A stretch of DNA of 64,000 nucleotides from Paralichthys olivaceus (GCF_024713975.1 NC_091111.1:13269001-13333000), one strand, 5' to 3'; positions 51,347 to 63,255 are shown, numbered from the stretch's first letter. Translations and numbers: made by a program. The notes: a model not told the origin generated them from the sequence alone.

Positions 51347-51480
51347 GTAGCCCATGTATGTGGAGTCGACGTCGGGGCTGGAGCGGCTGGCGCTGGCCTC
51401 TCTCTGCTGGAGGTGATACCGTCCTGCATCCAGAGCCTGATCCAACTGTCTCAGACTGGCCTCCAGCTGACCTGGCTCGC
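51347..51480 (-). CDS. syne1: syne1 exon
   Basis: Encodes EPGQLEASLRQLDQALDAGR then YHLQQREASASRSSPDVD and STYMGY. Matches the mammalian ALESQIRQLDKALDDSRFQ to SYKGY region. Donor TAC|gtgagt. Confidence 0.95.
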
Positions 51481-51901
51481 CTGCACACAGGCCACAAGAG
51501 TCAGGAGAACGATAAAGCTTTGAATGAGTTTTTATTAGCCGGGGAGATGATGTAGTTGAGATGGTGCTGGGATCGCATGCATTAGTCTGAAACGTAACGG
51601 CGTCATCATGAGAGAAAAAAGTTTCAAAACATTAAACAGTGTATTAGCGGTGAACTGGACAAAATGAAATACAAAGATAAAATGCAATGCTTGAAGGTGG
51701 CGTTCTTAGTGTGCAAGAGCTCAGCATGCGACGGCGTGATCTTTGTAAGGAGATGTACGAAGAGTTTTTAAGATGGTGGAACATGCAACTTTGATGTTTC
51801 CAAGTGTGGTTATTGACTTCTGTTAAAAAAGTCTGTTTAAGTTGAAGTTCATGCTCTTGTTACTCATGCAGGTGCAGCACCACACAGCTGTTGCTTCCTA
51901 C

Positions 51902-51970
51902 CAGAGGAGGATTTCAGTGTGTTCTCAGTCAGTTTTATATAGGCCTCTGGGCTCTCTGGGATAACTACAT
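51902..51970 (-). CDS. syne1: syne1 69-nt cassette exon (DV23-type)
   Basis: Encodes (D)VVIPESPEAYIKLTENTLK then SSS, a 23-residue insert that can be skipped without changing frame (phase 1 to 1). It matches the alternatively spliced 23-aa exon beginning DV in mammalian nesprin-1. Acceptor TATTCCCAG. Confidence 0.9.
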
Positions 51971-52556
51971 CTGGGAATAGAGACACACAACAGTTACTGC
52001 TTGTACTGTGGGCACGACTTGATGTGATATCTCGACTCATCTAAAACAATTTAGGGCGACATGTTGGCACAGATCTGGAGTTTCTTATTTTCTGTGAATG
52101 CGTTCAAGACTTCTACTGTTTCTCATCAAGGCAGAATCGGGTGTTTATCTTGATTATTTGCTCATAATTAAAACCTCTAATCAATCATGAATCACGAATC
52201 ACACAGTTATATTTTAATTGATCTCAAAAACCCAACTCTGCTATATGAAGAATATATAAATGTTTTTAAAATATCTATTTACTATAGACAAGAGTATATT
52301 AAAAATAATTGCTCGATCCAACAACTTTTATTTGTTGCTATTTATTTGCTTGTGGATAAATTTGAATATTAAGCTGATCTGTGGTGCACTGACTGCAAGA
52401 CTCTCAGTAACCCTAGAAACTAAATGAAATTAAAACAACTAATATCAAGTGCACAGATGCAACAGTGACCCTGTTTTGTCTTTAAGTATTAAGTTAAATC
52501 TTTAACACAAACATTTTGAAATACAAAACATCCACAACATGTAAAGTCAGACCAAC

Positions 52557-52869
52557 CTGACAGCACCGTAGCATCCGTTCTCAGATACCCATCCTCCTCC
52601 TCTTGCCCTCGGCTCCTCTCCCCTCGTCCTCCGGGGCTCTCCAAACCTCTGCTCAGGTCGTAGTCGTGGTCCCACTCTAACGGGATGGAGTCCACGCTGG
52701 CTGGAGTGTCCCGTCCCGAGCGGTCGGCCCGTATGAGAACGGTCGTGCCCGTGGCTTGACGGCTAGAAGTCCGGGGCAAAGAGTCGCCGCCCCACTGAAG
52801 CTCAGAGAGGTCGGTGCCTTCCTCCATGTCGAGCTCTCTGTCAGAACCGTCGAGCTCATCGTCGGCGAG
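52557..52869 (-). CDS. syne1: syne1 exon, acidic linker
   Basis: Encodes LADDELDGSDRELDMEEG, a variable stretch, then RSGRDTPASVDSIPLEWDHD and YDLSRGLES. The SVDSIPLEWDHDYDLSR block is the conserved non-repeat linker of nesprin-1. 313 nt, donor TCAG|gttggt. Confidence 0.96.
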
Positions 52870-53301
52870 CTGGGAGAGGAGGACATGAAAATGTTAGCGG
52901 AAGGAAAAAAAACACAATGAAAAGAAGAGAAGAAATGCAGCATCAGACACTGTAAACTATGTGTAACTAAGAAGTGTGAGATTACAGGTTGTTAAACACT
53001 GGGAGGTGAGTGTGTGTGGTGTATCTGTTGTTATTGAGCTAAGATAACATGACTTTGTATTCTGTTCCTGACCATCTGTTAGTGTGAAACTATGTGGGAT
53101 ATATACACACTCTCAGTGTGTCACAGGAGGAGACAGCTGTGGTTTACATTTTGTTATGTGTTTACTGAGCGCTTTGAATTCCATGAGTCAACTGTTTACC
53201 TTCACGTCTCTGTACAGTTTCACTTCTCACCGTAAGACTCATTTAGACATTCACTGTTTTTTCATGCTACATGACGGTGTCCTCTGTGCGTCTGTACTCA
53301 C

Positions 53302-53493
53302 AGGCAGACGCGTGAGTTTCTTGTAGTATCTGTCGACTCGTCCAAACACCTCCTGGCAGTATCTCTGCAGCTCCTCCAGCTCCTCCTCGATGACGGCCGC
53401 GTCCAGTGGTTCGCTCTTCTCAATCAGAGCTTCGCCCTGCCTGAACACCAGCTCGATCTTCCCTGTGTTTAGGTAGATCTCCTGCTGGAACGC
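53302..53493 (-). CDS. syne1: syne1 exon
   Basis: Encodes AFQQEIYLNTGKIELVFRQG and LQRYCQEVFGRVDRYYKKL. 64 codons, phase 0. Confidence 0.97.
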
Positions 53494-53729
53494 CTGTGAA
53501 ATGATAATTAAATGAAATTGTAAAACAAGAAAAAGTTGTCACATTTACTGTTGACAAGCTCAACGAGGAGCCACCAAACATTTCCTTGATAAGTGCCTAA
53601 ATGTTTTAAGATCTGGTTATCAACTAATCAATCATATTAACTAATAACAAATATATAATATAACTAAAAGAGTTTTTCAAATCCACATGCTTCATTATAT
53701 TGTATTTTCATTCCTTCAGTCCTTCTCAC

Positions 53730-53867
53730 CCTGAGCTGTTTAATCTTGGCCTGTATGTCACACTCGGAGAAGTGCTCTATGTTGGTGAGCTGCAGGTCCA
53801 TCTCCGTCAGCCACACCAGGATGCTGTCTCGTGCCGTCTCAAACTCTTCTCTCTGGCTGATGAAGTG
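53730..53867 (-). CDS. syne1: syne1 exon
   Basis: Encodes HFISQREEFETARDSILVWL then TEMDLQLTNIEHFSECDIQ, nearly identical to mammalian nesprin-1. 46 codons. Confidence 0.98.
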
Positions 53868-54067
53868 CTGCAAGAACACAACGAGACAAACAATTCTTCA
53901 TTTTCTGTTTCGGAAATGAAGTAGCTTGTTTCCTAATGAACATAAATGTGAATGGAGTGAAGCCTTCAGCATTATTATGCAGAACTTGTGAGTGCTAATG
54001 GAGAGTAAGTCACATCAGTATTTCACAATGTCTTGCTAACTTCAGATTGATTCCAATGTGACATTAC

Positions 54068-54250
54068 CCTGAGTCTGCGTAGGATGGCAGCCACCCTCTT
54101 CTGCAGGTTATCCCAGCGCTTGTTCCCATCGTGCACCATTCCTCGGAGACGGCAGGAGGAGTCTGTGCGGTTCTCACGGGCCAGACGACGATACTGTTTG
54201 TTGATGAGCTCCAGCTGGGTCAGAAATTCCTGCACCTGACGCTGGAAGGC
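54068..54250 (-). CDS. syne1: syne1 exon
   Basis: Encodes AFQRQVQEFLTQLELINKQY and RRLARENRTDSSCRLRGMV. 61 codons, phase 0. Confidence 0.98.
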
Positions 54251-54796
54251 CTGGGATGAAAACAAAAACACTGTTAAATTAAAACACGGAATAAGTATGT
54301 ATGTAACCCTAACCCTATGTAAACATTTCTCACATGCACGTACAAAGAAAACAACAATTTAATAAAAACTTCTGCTGAAATCCTAGAAAAAATGTGATGT
54401 GAAATATTATGTTGAGCTGAAATGAGCTTTGTGATCAGGCACGAGCAGGGCAGCTGCTGGTGGAGCCCTGAGCAGCGGGAATGTGCACGTGCACAGTGAT
54501 GGACTCCAGCAGCTGAGCAGACCAGTGCATGAGCTTCAGTAACATGACACTTCTATGTTTCCACTACTCTGCAGAGACTTTCTCTGATCTGACATTTCTT
54601 CTGCTCAAAGGAGGAATTAATATGTCGTGCGCAAGAAATGTTAGAACTTAAAGAATGCACATATTACATTTAAAACCATATCTTTTGTTCTGGGTTTATT
54701 TTCCTTACTCATGCAATTTGTAAACAATTCGAAATACTTCTACATGTAAATAGTGCGATATAGCAGTTTTTTACTCCATAATTAAAATAAACGCAC

Positions 54797-54947
54797 CTCA
54801 AACTTCTTCAGCTCCTCTTTAGCGACAGTATAAAGAACTCCAGAGGAGTTGGGCAGAGCTGCTGTTCTTTCTGAGGTCTTCAGCCATTCTTCAAACCTGA
54901 AGTAATCATCCAGAAACTTCTGCCACAACCTCCACGTCTCCTCGATT
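54797..54947 (-). CDS. syne1: syne1 exon
   Basis: Encodes IEETWRLWQKFLDDYFRFEE and SSGVLYTVAKEELKKFE. The first base completes Lys of RRLK. Confidence 0.98.
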
Positions 54948-55145
54948 CTGCAAAGAGAAATCACTCATGTCACGGCTAATCTTTCTTGAATAATATACAC
55001 ATATGTACTGTATATAAATAAGTATGTGATGATTGGTATGCATGATGTAACACACACGAAAATAGCACTGGCCCACTGGGTTTTATCACCAGTGCATGTA
55101 TATGAACACAGTTTATAGGTCTGAATTCATCCAAGCGACACTGAC

Positions 55146-55333
55146 TTGAGCCTCCTCTCCATGGACATGGCACAGATGTTCCTCCAGCGTCTGTCCAGCC
55201 CTCTGGTCGCCTGCTGGATGGAGTCGCACTCTGTCTCTGTGGAGCAGGCGTCGCAGTCGTGGAGCAGAACTTCACACAGGTTCAACACGGACGCCACACC
55301 TGTGCTGTGTTTCTCTATATCCCTCTGCAGCTC
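55146..55333 (-). CDS. syne1: syne1 exon
   Basis: Encodes ELQRDIEKHSTGVASVLNLC and DRRWRNICAMSMERRL, nearly identical to mammals. Donor AA|gtcagt. Confidence 0.98.
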
Positions 55334-55741
55334 CTGGAAATCATTGAGAATAAGTTGGCTTTTGCAGAAATGAAGAATTTCACTTAAACCACTGTTGCTT
55401 TAAGTGGGTGTGATTAGATTTCTTCTGCCAGTCTGCATTTGATCAAATGTCTCCCTCCTGTGTACAGTAAGTTCAGTCAGCCTGGTAAACTAAATGCTTG
55501 GGTTCTGGGGAGAAAGGAGGTCAGTGAGTCCAGTCCAGATTTAGAGCAGCATCTTGGCAGCAGGAAGTACACTGATACCCACTGTAGAGGCTAGTTTGAA
55601 ACAAACAGCAGAGATGTATGCATGAGTCATGCTATGATATCCTCAGGAGCTTCAGTGTTTCTCATTTTCCACCAGCTCTGTTTGAGTCATATTGTTTGTG
55701 TGTGTGTGTTTGTGTGTGTTTGTGTGTGTGTTTGCACTCAC

Positions 55742-55904
55742 CTGCTGCTGGTTGAGTTTCCTCTGAATCTCCTGATCGTCACATGTGTCATAGACAATGG
55801 GCCTGGACAGCTCTGTCTCGATGTGAGCCAGCCAGGAACGCAGGCTGCTCATGTTTTTATCTAACTGCTGCACTGCGACCAAGGTCTCCCTCAACTTCTT
55901 GACC
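55742..55904 (-). CDS. syne1: syne1 exon (first common exon of nesprin-1alpha)
   Basis: Encodes VKKLRETLVAVQQLDKNMSS through EIQRKLNQQQ. Its first base completes an Arg codon that two different upstream exons (58404 and 56976) can both supply. A GT run lies beside the donor. Confidence 0.98.
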
Positions 55905-56975
55905 CTGTTTAGAAACGCAGAGTCAGAGAGGAAGTTAGTGGCAACTCATGGGACAAATGTAAACAGTCACCGAGACAGTCTGGTACAGGAGATGTTTGTT
56001 GAGTGAGTTTATACAATTTACCAGTAAATCAAACACAACGATCAATATCAGTGTTTAAGGAATGAAAAGTTGTTGAATGTTTCAAATAAAATATTTTCAT
56101 CAAATCGTTTTATTTCTATGTTCATCTCTATTGAGCAACATGAATCAACAAAAATGCAGAACAGACATCTTTAAATCTAGTCCAAAACATTTCTAAATCT
56201 AAATACCACAGCGAGCACCCTGATTCATCCATGCTGTAAAGACAAACTAATAATCTGTCGCATGATTACTCAAACAGCAGAATCTTAATATGAGTACGAG
56301 AATCCTTATTTCACATCTCGAAGTGATGAAACCTTATTTGACCCCTACACAACAACTGGGAACCATTTTGGATCTGCTAACGCCAGACATTTCCACTTGT
56401 CAACTGCAATCCATAATATGTGAATCATGTCTGAATTAACCAACGTGCGGTTCAGCATTTAACGCCTCACCCTATAAAGCAATGCAACTGTCAGACTTGA
56501 TGAGAATGAAGGCGGTGGCTGTTTTTCATCGCATAAACAAACTCGGGTTAAAAAAAAATCTGATAACAAAAGACACATTCAGCAGGTGAGCTCCACCTTA
56601 AATACTCAGTGTTACTACAGGACTGAGTGACGTGGTCTCAGCAAAGTACTGTAGTGGGACACAGAAGTTTGACTGTTACATTATAGGGAAAAAATGCAAA
56701 TAAACCAAAGCAAACAGAGCAGCCTAGTAAATCACAGATTTTAACTAGCTCTTATTTGTAAGTGCTTGTTTTAATTTGCATGTTTAACAGGGTTGTGCTG
56801 CTTCATTGCATCAGGTCTGTGGTTACCATGTCACTCATCAAATGATGTTCTACTCACTATATACACCCTATGCTGGGAACACACACTCCTTTAAACAACA
56901 CTGCATGAAACATCTTTGTTAACCTGCACTATGTTAAAAAACAACTTCAAAATTAAATTCTCAAGCTTGTCCTGC

Positions 56976-57058
56976 CTGTTGACATCACAGTCGCAGTCTG
57001 GCAGATAGTCCTCACTCGGGCATCCTGCCATATTATCTGTCCCTAAATCCAAAACCAT
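56976..57058 (-). CDS. syne1: syne1 alternative first exon (nesprin-1alpha-type isoform)
   Basis: The minus strand encodes MVLDLGTDNMAGCPSEDYLP then DCDCDVN plus two bases of Arg. Joined to 55904 it reads ...LPDCDCDVNR-VKKLRETLVAVQQL. Mammalian nesprin-1alpha2 has ...LPDCNCDVTR-VKKLRETLVAVQQL at the same junction, with the same M...MA start pattern. Length (83 nt) fits phase 2 exactly. The apparent donor is AACAG|gcagga: GC, not GT. The isoform would be a short KASH nesprin of the muscle nuclear envelope; muscle use here is inference. Confidence 0.8.
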
Positions 57059-57700
57059 GGGGGGGTTGCAGAATTCCCAAAGACACCACTGAAGTCGGGA
57101 AACCGTCGATCCAAAACACTCTTCACTTTCGTCTGCGAGCTCCACAGTCACACAACTCTGTCTGTGTAGAGAGGGGAGGGCCGGCAGGTAGTGGTGGGGT
57201 GGCACAACTGTGACTTATCAACTGTTGCTCTCCAAAGTTAAAAAAAGAGAAGCAGGCGTGAGTGTGTATGTGTGTCTCAGAGTGACAAGTGCTGCTGTTT
57301 CTAAAACGAGACCTACAGTCAGAGGCATGTGCCGCAGAGCTGGTCTGTGTTGGAATATCAGACGCCACACACACACACATACACACACAGTGTAAACAGG
57401 AGCAAAGGCTGCAGGCTCCGTGCATGTGAGCAAACCTCGATGGAGAGTGCACGAGCAAAACATCTTTCCAATAAAACATGTTTACAGGAGAATAAAAATC
57501 AATATTCGTTTCCTAAGAAAATAAAAACTCAACAGAAAAGGTTGATAAATTCTGCAACAAGATAAAAACGCTGAAAAAATGTCTTCTCTCTGTAACAGCT
57601 GCAGAATCTCAATCCTTGTTTTGTCTAATTTTTTTTTCCATGGACGGATATGAGAGACAAAGAGTGTGCAGCTGTCTGTGTGAGGTCACACACTGCCTGC
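57059..57700 (-). promoter_or_regulatory. syne1: Candidate promoter of nesprin-1alpha transcript
   Basis: Sequence immediately 5' (on the minus strand) of the alternative ATG. CAGCTG E-boxes of the myogenic type occur at 57596-57601 and 57669-57674. No TATA or TSS can be called with confidence. Confidence 0.3.
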
Positions 57701-58403
57701 CCTCTCTTTCTTCCCTCCCCCAGGACAGTCCCAGAGGGCAACAGTCAGAAAAAGGCTGGAGGGGGAGGGGTAGCTGAGGCAGTGAGAGTCATAGTTTGGT
57801 CACTTTCAAATCACAACAATAAAGACAGCAAGCATTTTTCAGTTCGACTCATTCAGGAGCAAACTGGTTCCAACTCTGAGTCCACAGTGACAAAAAGGCA
57901 GAAAGTTACAGAGGAGAAAAGACGAGCAGTGACGAGGAATGTGACCTCTCTGCTTGATTTGCAGCTTCACTGAGCGGACGCCCCACTGACACCGCTGAGG
58001 AGCTCAGGAAATGCCTCAGCAGCATTGTGGGAAAACAAACTCCCTGTCACGTGTGCTGGAGTGTCAGGAGGGAAACCACGGAAACGAAACCAGGCCAGGG
58101 CATCGCTTCACCAACTGAAACCCTTCTCCACTAGGAGGAGTGATACACATAAACGGGATGTGTGGGGTCAAGTGCGAACGCCGCTGAATACATTTCACTT
58201 TCATATTTGTGTTTTTTCATTCACACTGACTCAAGCATCACTTCGGTTCTTCCATCCATCCACCTGCTGTTCACCGTGATCTGCAGGATCTCAATACAAA
58301 TTTAGCTTAAAAGGAACTTTCCCTTCCGCCGTCTCAGACCCAAAACAAACTCTATTATCATTCACCACTCTTCACTTGTTCACGAGAGGATCTCTGCACC
58401 CAC

Positions 58404-58570
58404 CTGGCAGCGATGAGGTCCAGCAGGTGTTGCCAGCGCTCGCTGACTTTGCTGAGTTTGTGTTGGATCTCTGCTGCCTTGCTGTCTTGGCTGGCCCGGG
58501 ACAGGCGCTCACCCATAACCTGCAGCTGCTGTTTGTTCTCCTGTGCGACGCTGATCTCCTCCTGGTAGTC
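58404..58570 (-). CDS. syne1: syne1 exon
   Basis: Encodes DYQEEISVAQENKQQLQVMG through SERWQHLLDLIAA plus two bases of Arg. Joins 55904 in giant nesprin-1; skipped by the alpha-type start. Confidence 0.97.
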
Positions 58571-58700
58571 CTGGTGGAGAAACACACAGGGAGCCGTCAG
58601 TGTGTGTTCATATGACTGTGAATTATGGCTGCAGATGAGACCAAACTTTTATTTTTGTTAAAACGCTACATAAGTGTTGATAACTCTGTGCTGAAATCAC

Positions 58701-58859
58701 CTTGCGCAGTTTTTCGATCATCTCTTCGATGCTGATGTCTCCATTCTGAGAGACCTTGCTCTCCATCTGCGTGAGCCACTCACACAACTCCTTGTTCTTC
58801 TCATTGAACACGGCCCACTCATTCAACTTCTCGCTCACTTGCTGTTTGCGCAGGGAAAG
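58701..58859 (-). CDS. syne1: syne1 exon
   Basis: Encodes LSLRKQQVSEKLNEWAVFNE and KNKELCEWLTQMESKVSQNG, through EEMIEKLRK. 53 codons. Confidence 0.97.
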
Positions 58860-59427
58860 CTGAGGGGACACAGGGGAGGACGGGGAGGGGATTGAAGATG
58901 AGAGGAGAAAAAGATAAAAGTGAGGAGTAGAATATGACAGAAAACAAGAAGCAGTGGGAATAAGTAGGATGATGACATAAAAGTCAAAACATGGAAAAGA
59001 TAGAGTGATGGAATCTGGGAATTTTGTTGTAGAAGACTGAGAAATAATATAACTGGTAAATATTATATCAAGGGGCAACTTCAAAAACATACATACGACT
59101 CAATTCATGCTTCAATTAATGTTTCTAACCCCCCACAAACTTAACCAAAGAGCCATACACATAAACATTACACTCAAATGTGCCACAGCTTTGTCTATCT
59201 TCAGCAAGGATGGGCACTGGATGAAAATATGCACAATGATCCAGGTTTCAGATCAAAGACATGGTCTTCTTTTATCTCAGATATCCTCTGCATGGCTCTG
59301 TGTACTTGGTTATGCTACAACAAAATGCAGCTAAATTAAATCCACTTTGTCTCAGAGACAAAATTGCAAATGTACTTTGAGTATTTGTACATCAGAGGCA
59401 CATGACCTGAGTACTGTGTGTATATAC

Positions 59428-59583
59428 CTGGTGGCAGACCTCCTCCCACTGGCGCTGTAGCAGCTGGAGGCGTTCCTGTAGGACTGTGATGTCATCTGCA
59501 CTAACTCCGCCCTCCAAGGAGTCCCTCAGCAGGAACATGGACGTGAGGTCGTCGGTCCAGCCCTCCACACTGCTCCCCAGCTC
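59428..59583 (-). CDS. syne1: syne1 exon
   Basis: Encodes ELGSSVEGWTDDLTSMFLLR through LQRQWEEVCHQ. 52 codons, phase 0; spectrin-repeat helix pattern. Confidence 0.95.
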
Positions 59584-60610
59584 CTGCATCCACATGACAT
59601 GACAATACTCAGAGGGGACATAGCCTTGAATGCAATAAAAGCTCTCAGACCAGGAGAAATGTCTTTTCTCTCCTTACAAACAAACAGTGAAGGAAAATCA
59701 CAGAGCAGGACCAGTGAAGCTCAACTGCAGCTGCTGCATCCTCAGAAACAGAGATGCTGAAAAGCATAACAGCAAACTGACACTAAATATCACGGCATGG
59801 CATTTCCCACAAAGACACAAGATTTCTCCAAAATGTCAATATTAGATTCTGGTTTCCATAAAAATAACAGCTGACATGTTACAGAGGATAGAAATGCATC
59901 AGCTACAGTCAAGGTTAAAGACAGGATAAGATAACAGAGCCACCCAACCTTGCATCTCCTCCTCCTCCATCACCCATTGCTGCGGTGTAATCATTTGTGG
60001 AACCGGAGAATTTCTCAATTACACAGCACATACAAAAGCAAGCGCACACATGTACACGCACACATACATGCATACACCCCCACAGGAAGCAGGGATGCTC
60101 TCTCTCCTTGCTCCCTCTTATGCGCACGCAGCCTTTTGCTATTTCTCTCTCTCTCTCTCCCCAACCCCCCTCTCTCTCCTCAGCTGATGATAACTATGTG
60201 CAGCCACTCTCACTGCCCTCCTCCTCCTCCCCGAGGAGCTGGGGACGTGTCATGCATGAAACAAGACTGCATACAGTGTCAAGAAACATCCTGGTATTAT
60301 TTCTGCTTGAGCCATAATGACATTTTTTTTTTATCAACACAGGCATTTTTTTTGTTATGCAGAATATTAATTATATGGTATACTACAAAATTACCAAAGA
60401 CATTATTTTATTATTTTATTTTTTAATCATATTTGAAAAATGAGACTTGAAACTACACAAAATAAACAACAACAGTCCTAAAGCCAAACAAACAAGGTCA
60501 AATTATGTAACAGCAGCTAATGTATCTATAGAATAAATAGAGTTGTTTGTTTTGGTCTGCCCTGCTGTCTGTTTATCCTGGCAGCAAGATTTAGGGGATA
60601 AAGTGGAGAA

Positions 60611-60613
<3 letters not shown>

Positions 60614-60653
<40 letters not shown>
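60614..60653. repeat. (GT)n microsatellite
   Basis: Pure GT array in a syne1 intron. Confidence 0.97.
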
Positions 60654-60655
<2 letters not shown>

Positions 60656-60789
60656 TGAGCAGGAGAGAGAGAGAATGTTTATTCGAATCACATGAGTGAG
60701 GAGTATCTATGCACTCATGCAATAAATTAGGCAACCTTTGAATTTCTGATTTGTATGTGTGTGTTTATGTGTGTGTGCGTGTGTGTTAC

Positions 60790-60915
60790 CTTGCATCTGA
60801 TTTGTTCTGAGTGTAGCTCCTCATGGTGATCAGGCAGTGGCAAAGACAGCTTCCTCTTGAAGGCCCTCAGCTTCTCCAGTGACGCATCTATGCCTTTCTC
60901 ACATCGCTCCCAGTT
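60790..60915 (-). CDS. syne1: syne1 exon
   Basis: Encodes NWERCEKGIDASLEKLRAFK then RKLSLPLPDHHEELHSEQIR. 42 codons, phase 0. The acceptor ends TTCTAG against a TG-rich tract with a weak pyrimidine run. Confidence 0.92.
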
Positions 60916-60965
60916 CTACACACACACACAAACACAATGATGCACAATAAGAATTTGAGCATAAA

Positions 60966-60967
<2 letters not shown>

Positions 60968-61030
<63 letters not shown>
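60968..61030. repeat. (CA)n microsatellite
   Basis: Pure CA array of about 31 units, in the intron beside the 60790-60915 exon. More CA lies at about 61090-61116. Confidence 0.97.
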
Positions 61031-61033
<3 letters not shown>

Positions 61034-61602
61034 ACTGCAGACTCTATAATTATTCTTGCAGCTGCAGCAGTGACAGTGTGAATAACTGACACACACACAC
61101 ACACGCACACACACACGTCTATCCCAGTCTGCAGTCAGGCCACATCTTGCCATAGAGAACGCACGTAGCTCTGGGTCTCTCAAGCAACACAGTGAGACAG
61201 AGTGATGCAGCAAAATCCATCCACCAGAAAGAAGGTTTCATAACAAAGGAGGAAGGTTCTGCTCCAAAGGGCAACGGATTACAGCTATTTTTAGAGTCTG
61301 AGTGCTGAGTAAAACAAATTGATATTTAGTAAGAAACACAGCTGCCAAGGACCATAAAATACCTGAAGCCTGAGTCATGGAAAAAGAAAAGAAAGGACGG
61401 GATGAGAACTGAAGAGAGAAAATAACAGTAAGGGAATACAACTAAGTGAAAAGCAAGAGAACCATCTTTTAGTACAAACCTTGTACTCCAGGATTAATAT
61501 TTTCAACTGTGTCACTCTGTCTCTCTAAAACATGGCACTATCTCAGCACGTAAAATCTACCTCACTGGATTCAAATCATTACAGCTCACTGCACAGTCTG
61601 CA

Positions 61603-61603
<1 letters not shown>

Positions 61604-61661
<58 letters not shown>
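61604..61661. repeat. (GT)n microsatellite
   Basis: Pure GT array of about 29 units in the same intron. Confidence 0.97.
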
Positions 61662-61662
<1 letters not shown>

Positions 61663-62112
61663 CTGTGTGGATGTTTGCCCTGGGCTGCTACTTTTATCCT
61701 ATTTTCGTGTGCAGAGGATTGCATGCACATGTTTATATAATGCTCAGCCATTATCGTAGGACAGAAAAGAGGGTGATCCATCTCTGTCTTTTACTTTATC
61801 TCAGGACCAAAGGTGTAAACTTGCATAATTCATGTGATAACCTGGTTTGCACTGTCGTCATCGAGGGCCTTTGCCCTTCATAAACACCTTCACACTGCAG
61901 CATGTGGGAGTCGGCTTAGCCTGCAACACAGACTCAGTGCTCCAATGAATAATGGCTGTCTCACAAAACATCTTTGTTTTGATCAAAAGTAATTTTAATC
62001 TAAGAAACTGCCTTTACAAAGTAAATATCTTGCTAATAGTTCATGGAAAGAACCAAGTCCTTACTTAAAGACAAAATTGTACAAAAGAGCAACAGACTAT
62101 GTTTTGTCTGAC

Positions 62113-62307
62113 CTTGAGCAGGCTGTGTAGCGCTCTCCTCTGCTGATCCAGGCGGTGGTGGGCGTGCCTCCACCTCTCCTGAATCTCCATCAGCTCAGTC
62201 TGCAGGGTGGACTCGGCCCTGGCATCGGCCGAGAGCAGCAGGCTCCTGCCGGCCTCCACGGTGAGGATGTAGCCGCCCTGCTGCCTCTGCAGCACTCGCT
62301 CCCTCAG
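62113..62307 (-). CDS. syne1: syne1 exon
   Basis: Encodes LRERVLQRQQGGYILTVEAG and RWRHAHHRLDQQRRALHSLL. 65 codons, phase 0. Confidence 0.96.
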
Positions 62308-62589
62308 CTGGAGGAGCACAGACAGAGACAAATGGCAGAGGGGGTGCAGGTTAACTAAGGGAGTCTAGGGTTGGGGAAGGGTGATCGTTTATTAGTATTA
62401 TCAAGAGTTTATTCATGGTTAATGATTTTGATTTGAAAGAGTATCTTCATTATTATTAATTATAAAAAATGAGCAGTATGGTGATTGACTGAAACAAGCA
62501 TGAATATTTTAGATAATTCTAGTGAAGATGTGAAAGGTCACCTGTGAAGTTCAGGTCTTTAGAAGCTCTGACATATCATTCTAAGCTAC

Positions 62590-62824
62590 CTGTATCTGAT
62601 CTAACAGGTCTCTGGCCTGCTGCAGGGCCACCGCTTCTCCTGGTTGTTGAACATCTGAATCATGGGTCACTTCCTGGAGCCATCGCTGCAGCTTCTCCGC
62701 CATCTCCCGGTAATTCTGCCACTGGCGGACCAGGCTGTCGATGATGCCTCTCCGCTGCTGAGCCCGCCGCACTATGCACTGCCACTGGTTGCTCAGTAAG
62801 GCCAGTTTCACGCTGAAGTCGTCT
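62590..62824 (-). CDS. syne1: syne1 exon
   Basis: Encodes DDFSVKLALLSNQWQCIVRR and AQQRRGIIDSLVRQWQ, nearly identical to mammals. The first base completes Arg of MDDR. Confidence 0.97.
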
Positions 62825-62924
62825 CTGTTAGTGGGTAAAGAGGGAGAAGAGTACGTATGCTGCTCACAACTGGATATATGTTATCATGAGGCAGATGCAT
62901 TGTTAAATAAGACTGTGTGTAAAC

Positions 62925-63019
62925 CTGTCATCCATTAGTCCCTGGTCCAACATACGATGACCATCACTGATGATGGAGTAGAGAATCTGTTGCCTGCTAA
63001 ACATTTCTGCCTGGAACAA
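62925..63019 (-). CDS. syne1: syne1 exon
   Basis: Encodes LFQAEMFSRQQILYSIISDG then HRMLDQGLMDD. 95 nt, phase 0 to 2. Confidence 0.97.
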
Positions 63020-63107
63020 CTGCAAGGAAACACGCATATAATAAAAACAGTTGTCGAGAAAAGAAGAACAGCAGTTATCATATTGATGCTTTTAGTGCAT
63101 GTCTGAC

Positions 63108-63255
63108 CTCGTGGTCTCTCTGCTGCTCCAGCAGACTCTGGTGATTGCCTGAAATCTCAGCAGCCAACTTCTGCTCAGTCTGAGACAGGAAGTCCATCCA
63201 GGCCTCGCACTTCTGCAGGAAGCTCTGCTGCTGGAGCAAAACCGCCTGCAGTTTA
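63108..63255 (-). CDS. syne1: syne1 exon
   Basis: Encodes KLQAVLLQQQSFLQKCEAWM and DFLSQTEQKLAAEISGNHQS. First base completes Ser of ERFS. Confidence 0.97.

Noticed and set aside
54302..54313. Two telomere-like CCCTAA units
   Set aside because: Only two copies; far too few for an interstitial telomere array.
58860..59090. Minus-strand frame running into intron before the LSLRKQQ exon
   Set aside because: The upstream residues are intronic (hydrophobic, Phe/Ser-rich) and a TCCTCAG acceptor lies at 58860.
60899..61213. Val-Cys repeat proteins
   Set aside because: Translations of CA/GT microsatellites; the same applies at 6846-7181, 39403-39891 and 61532-61883.
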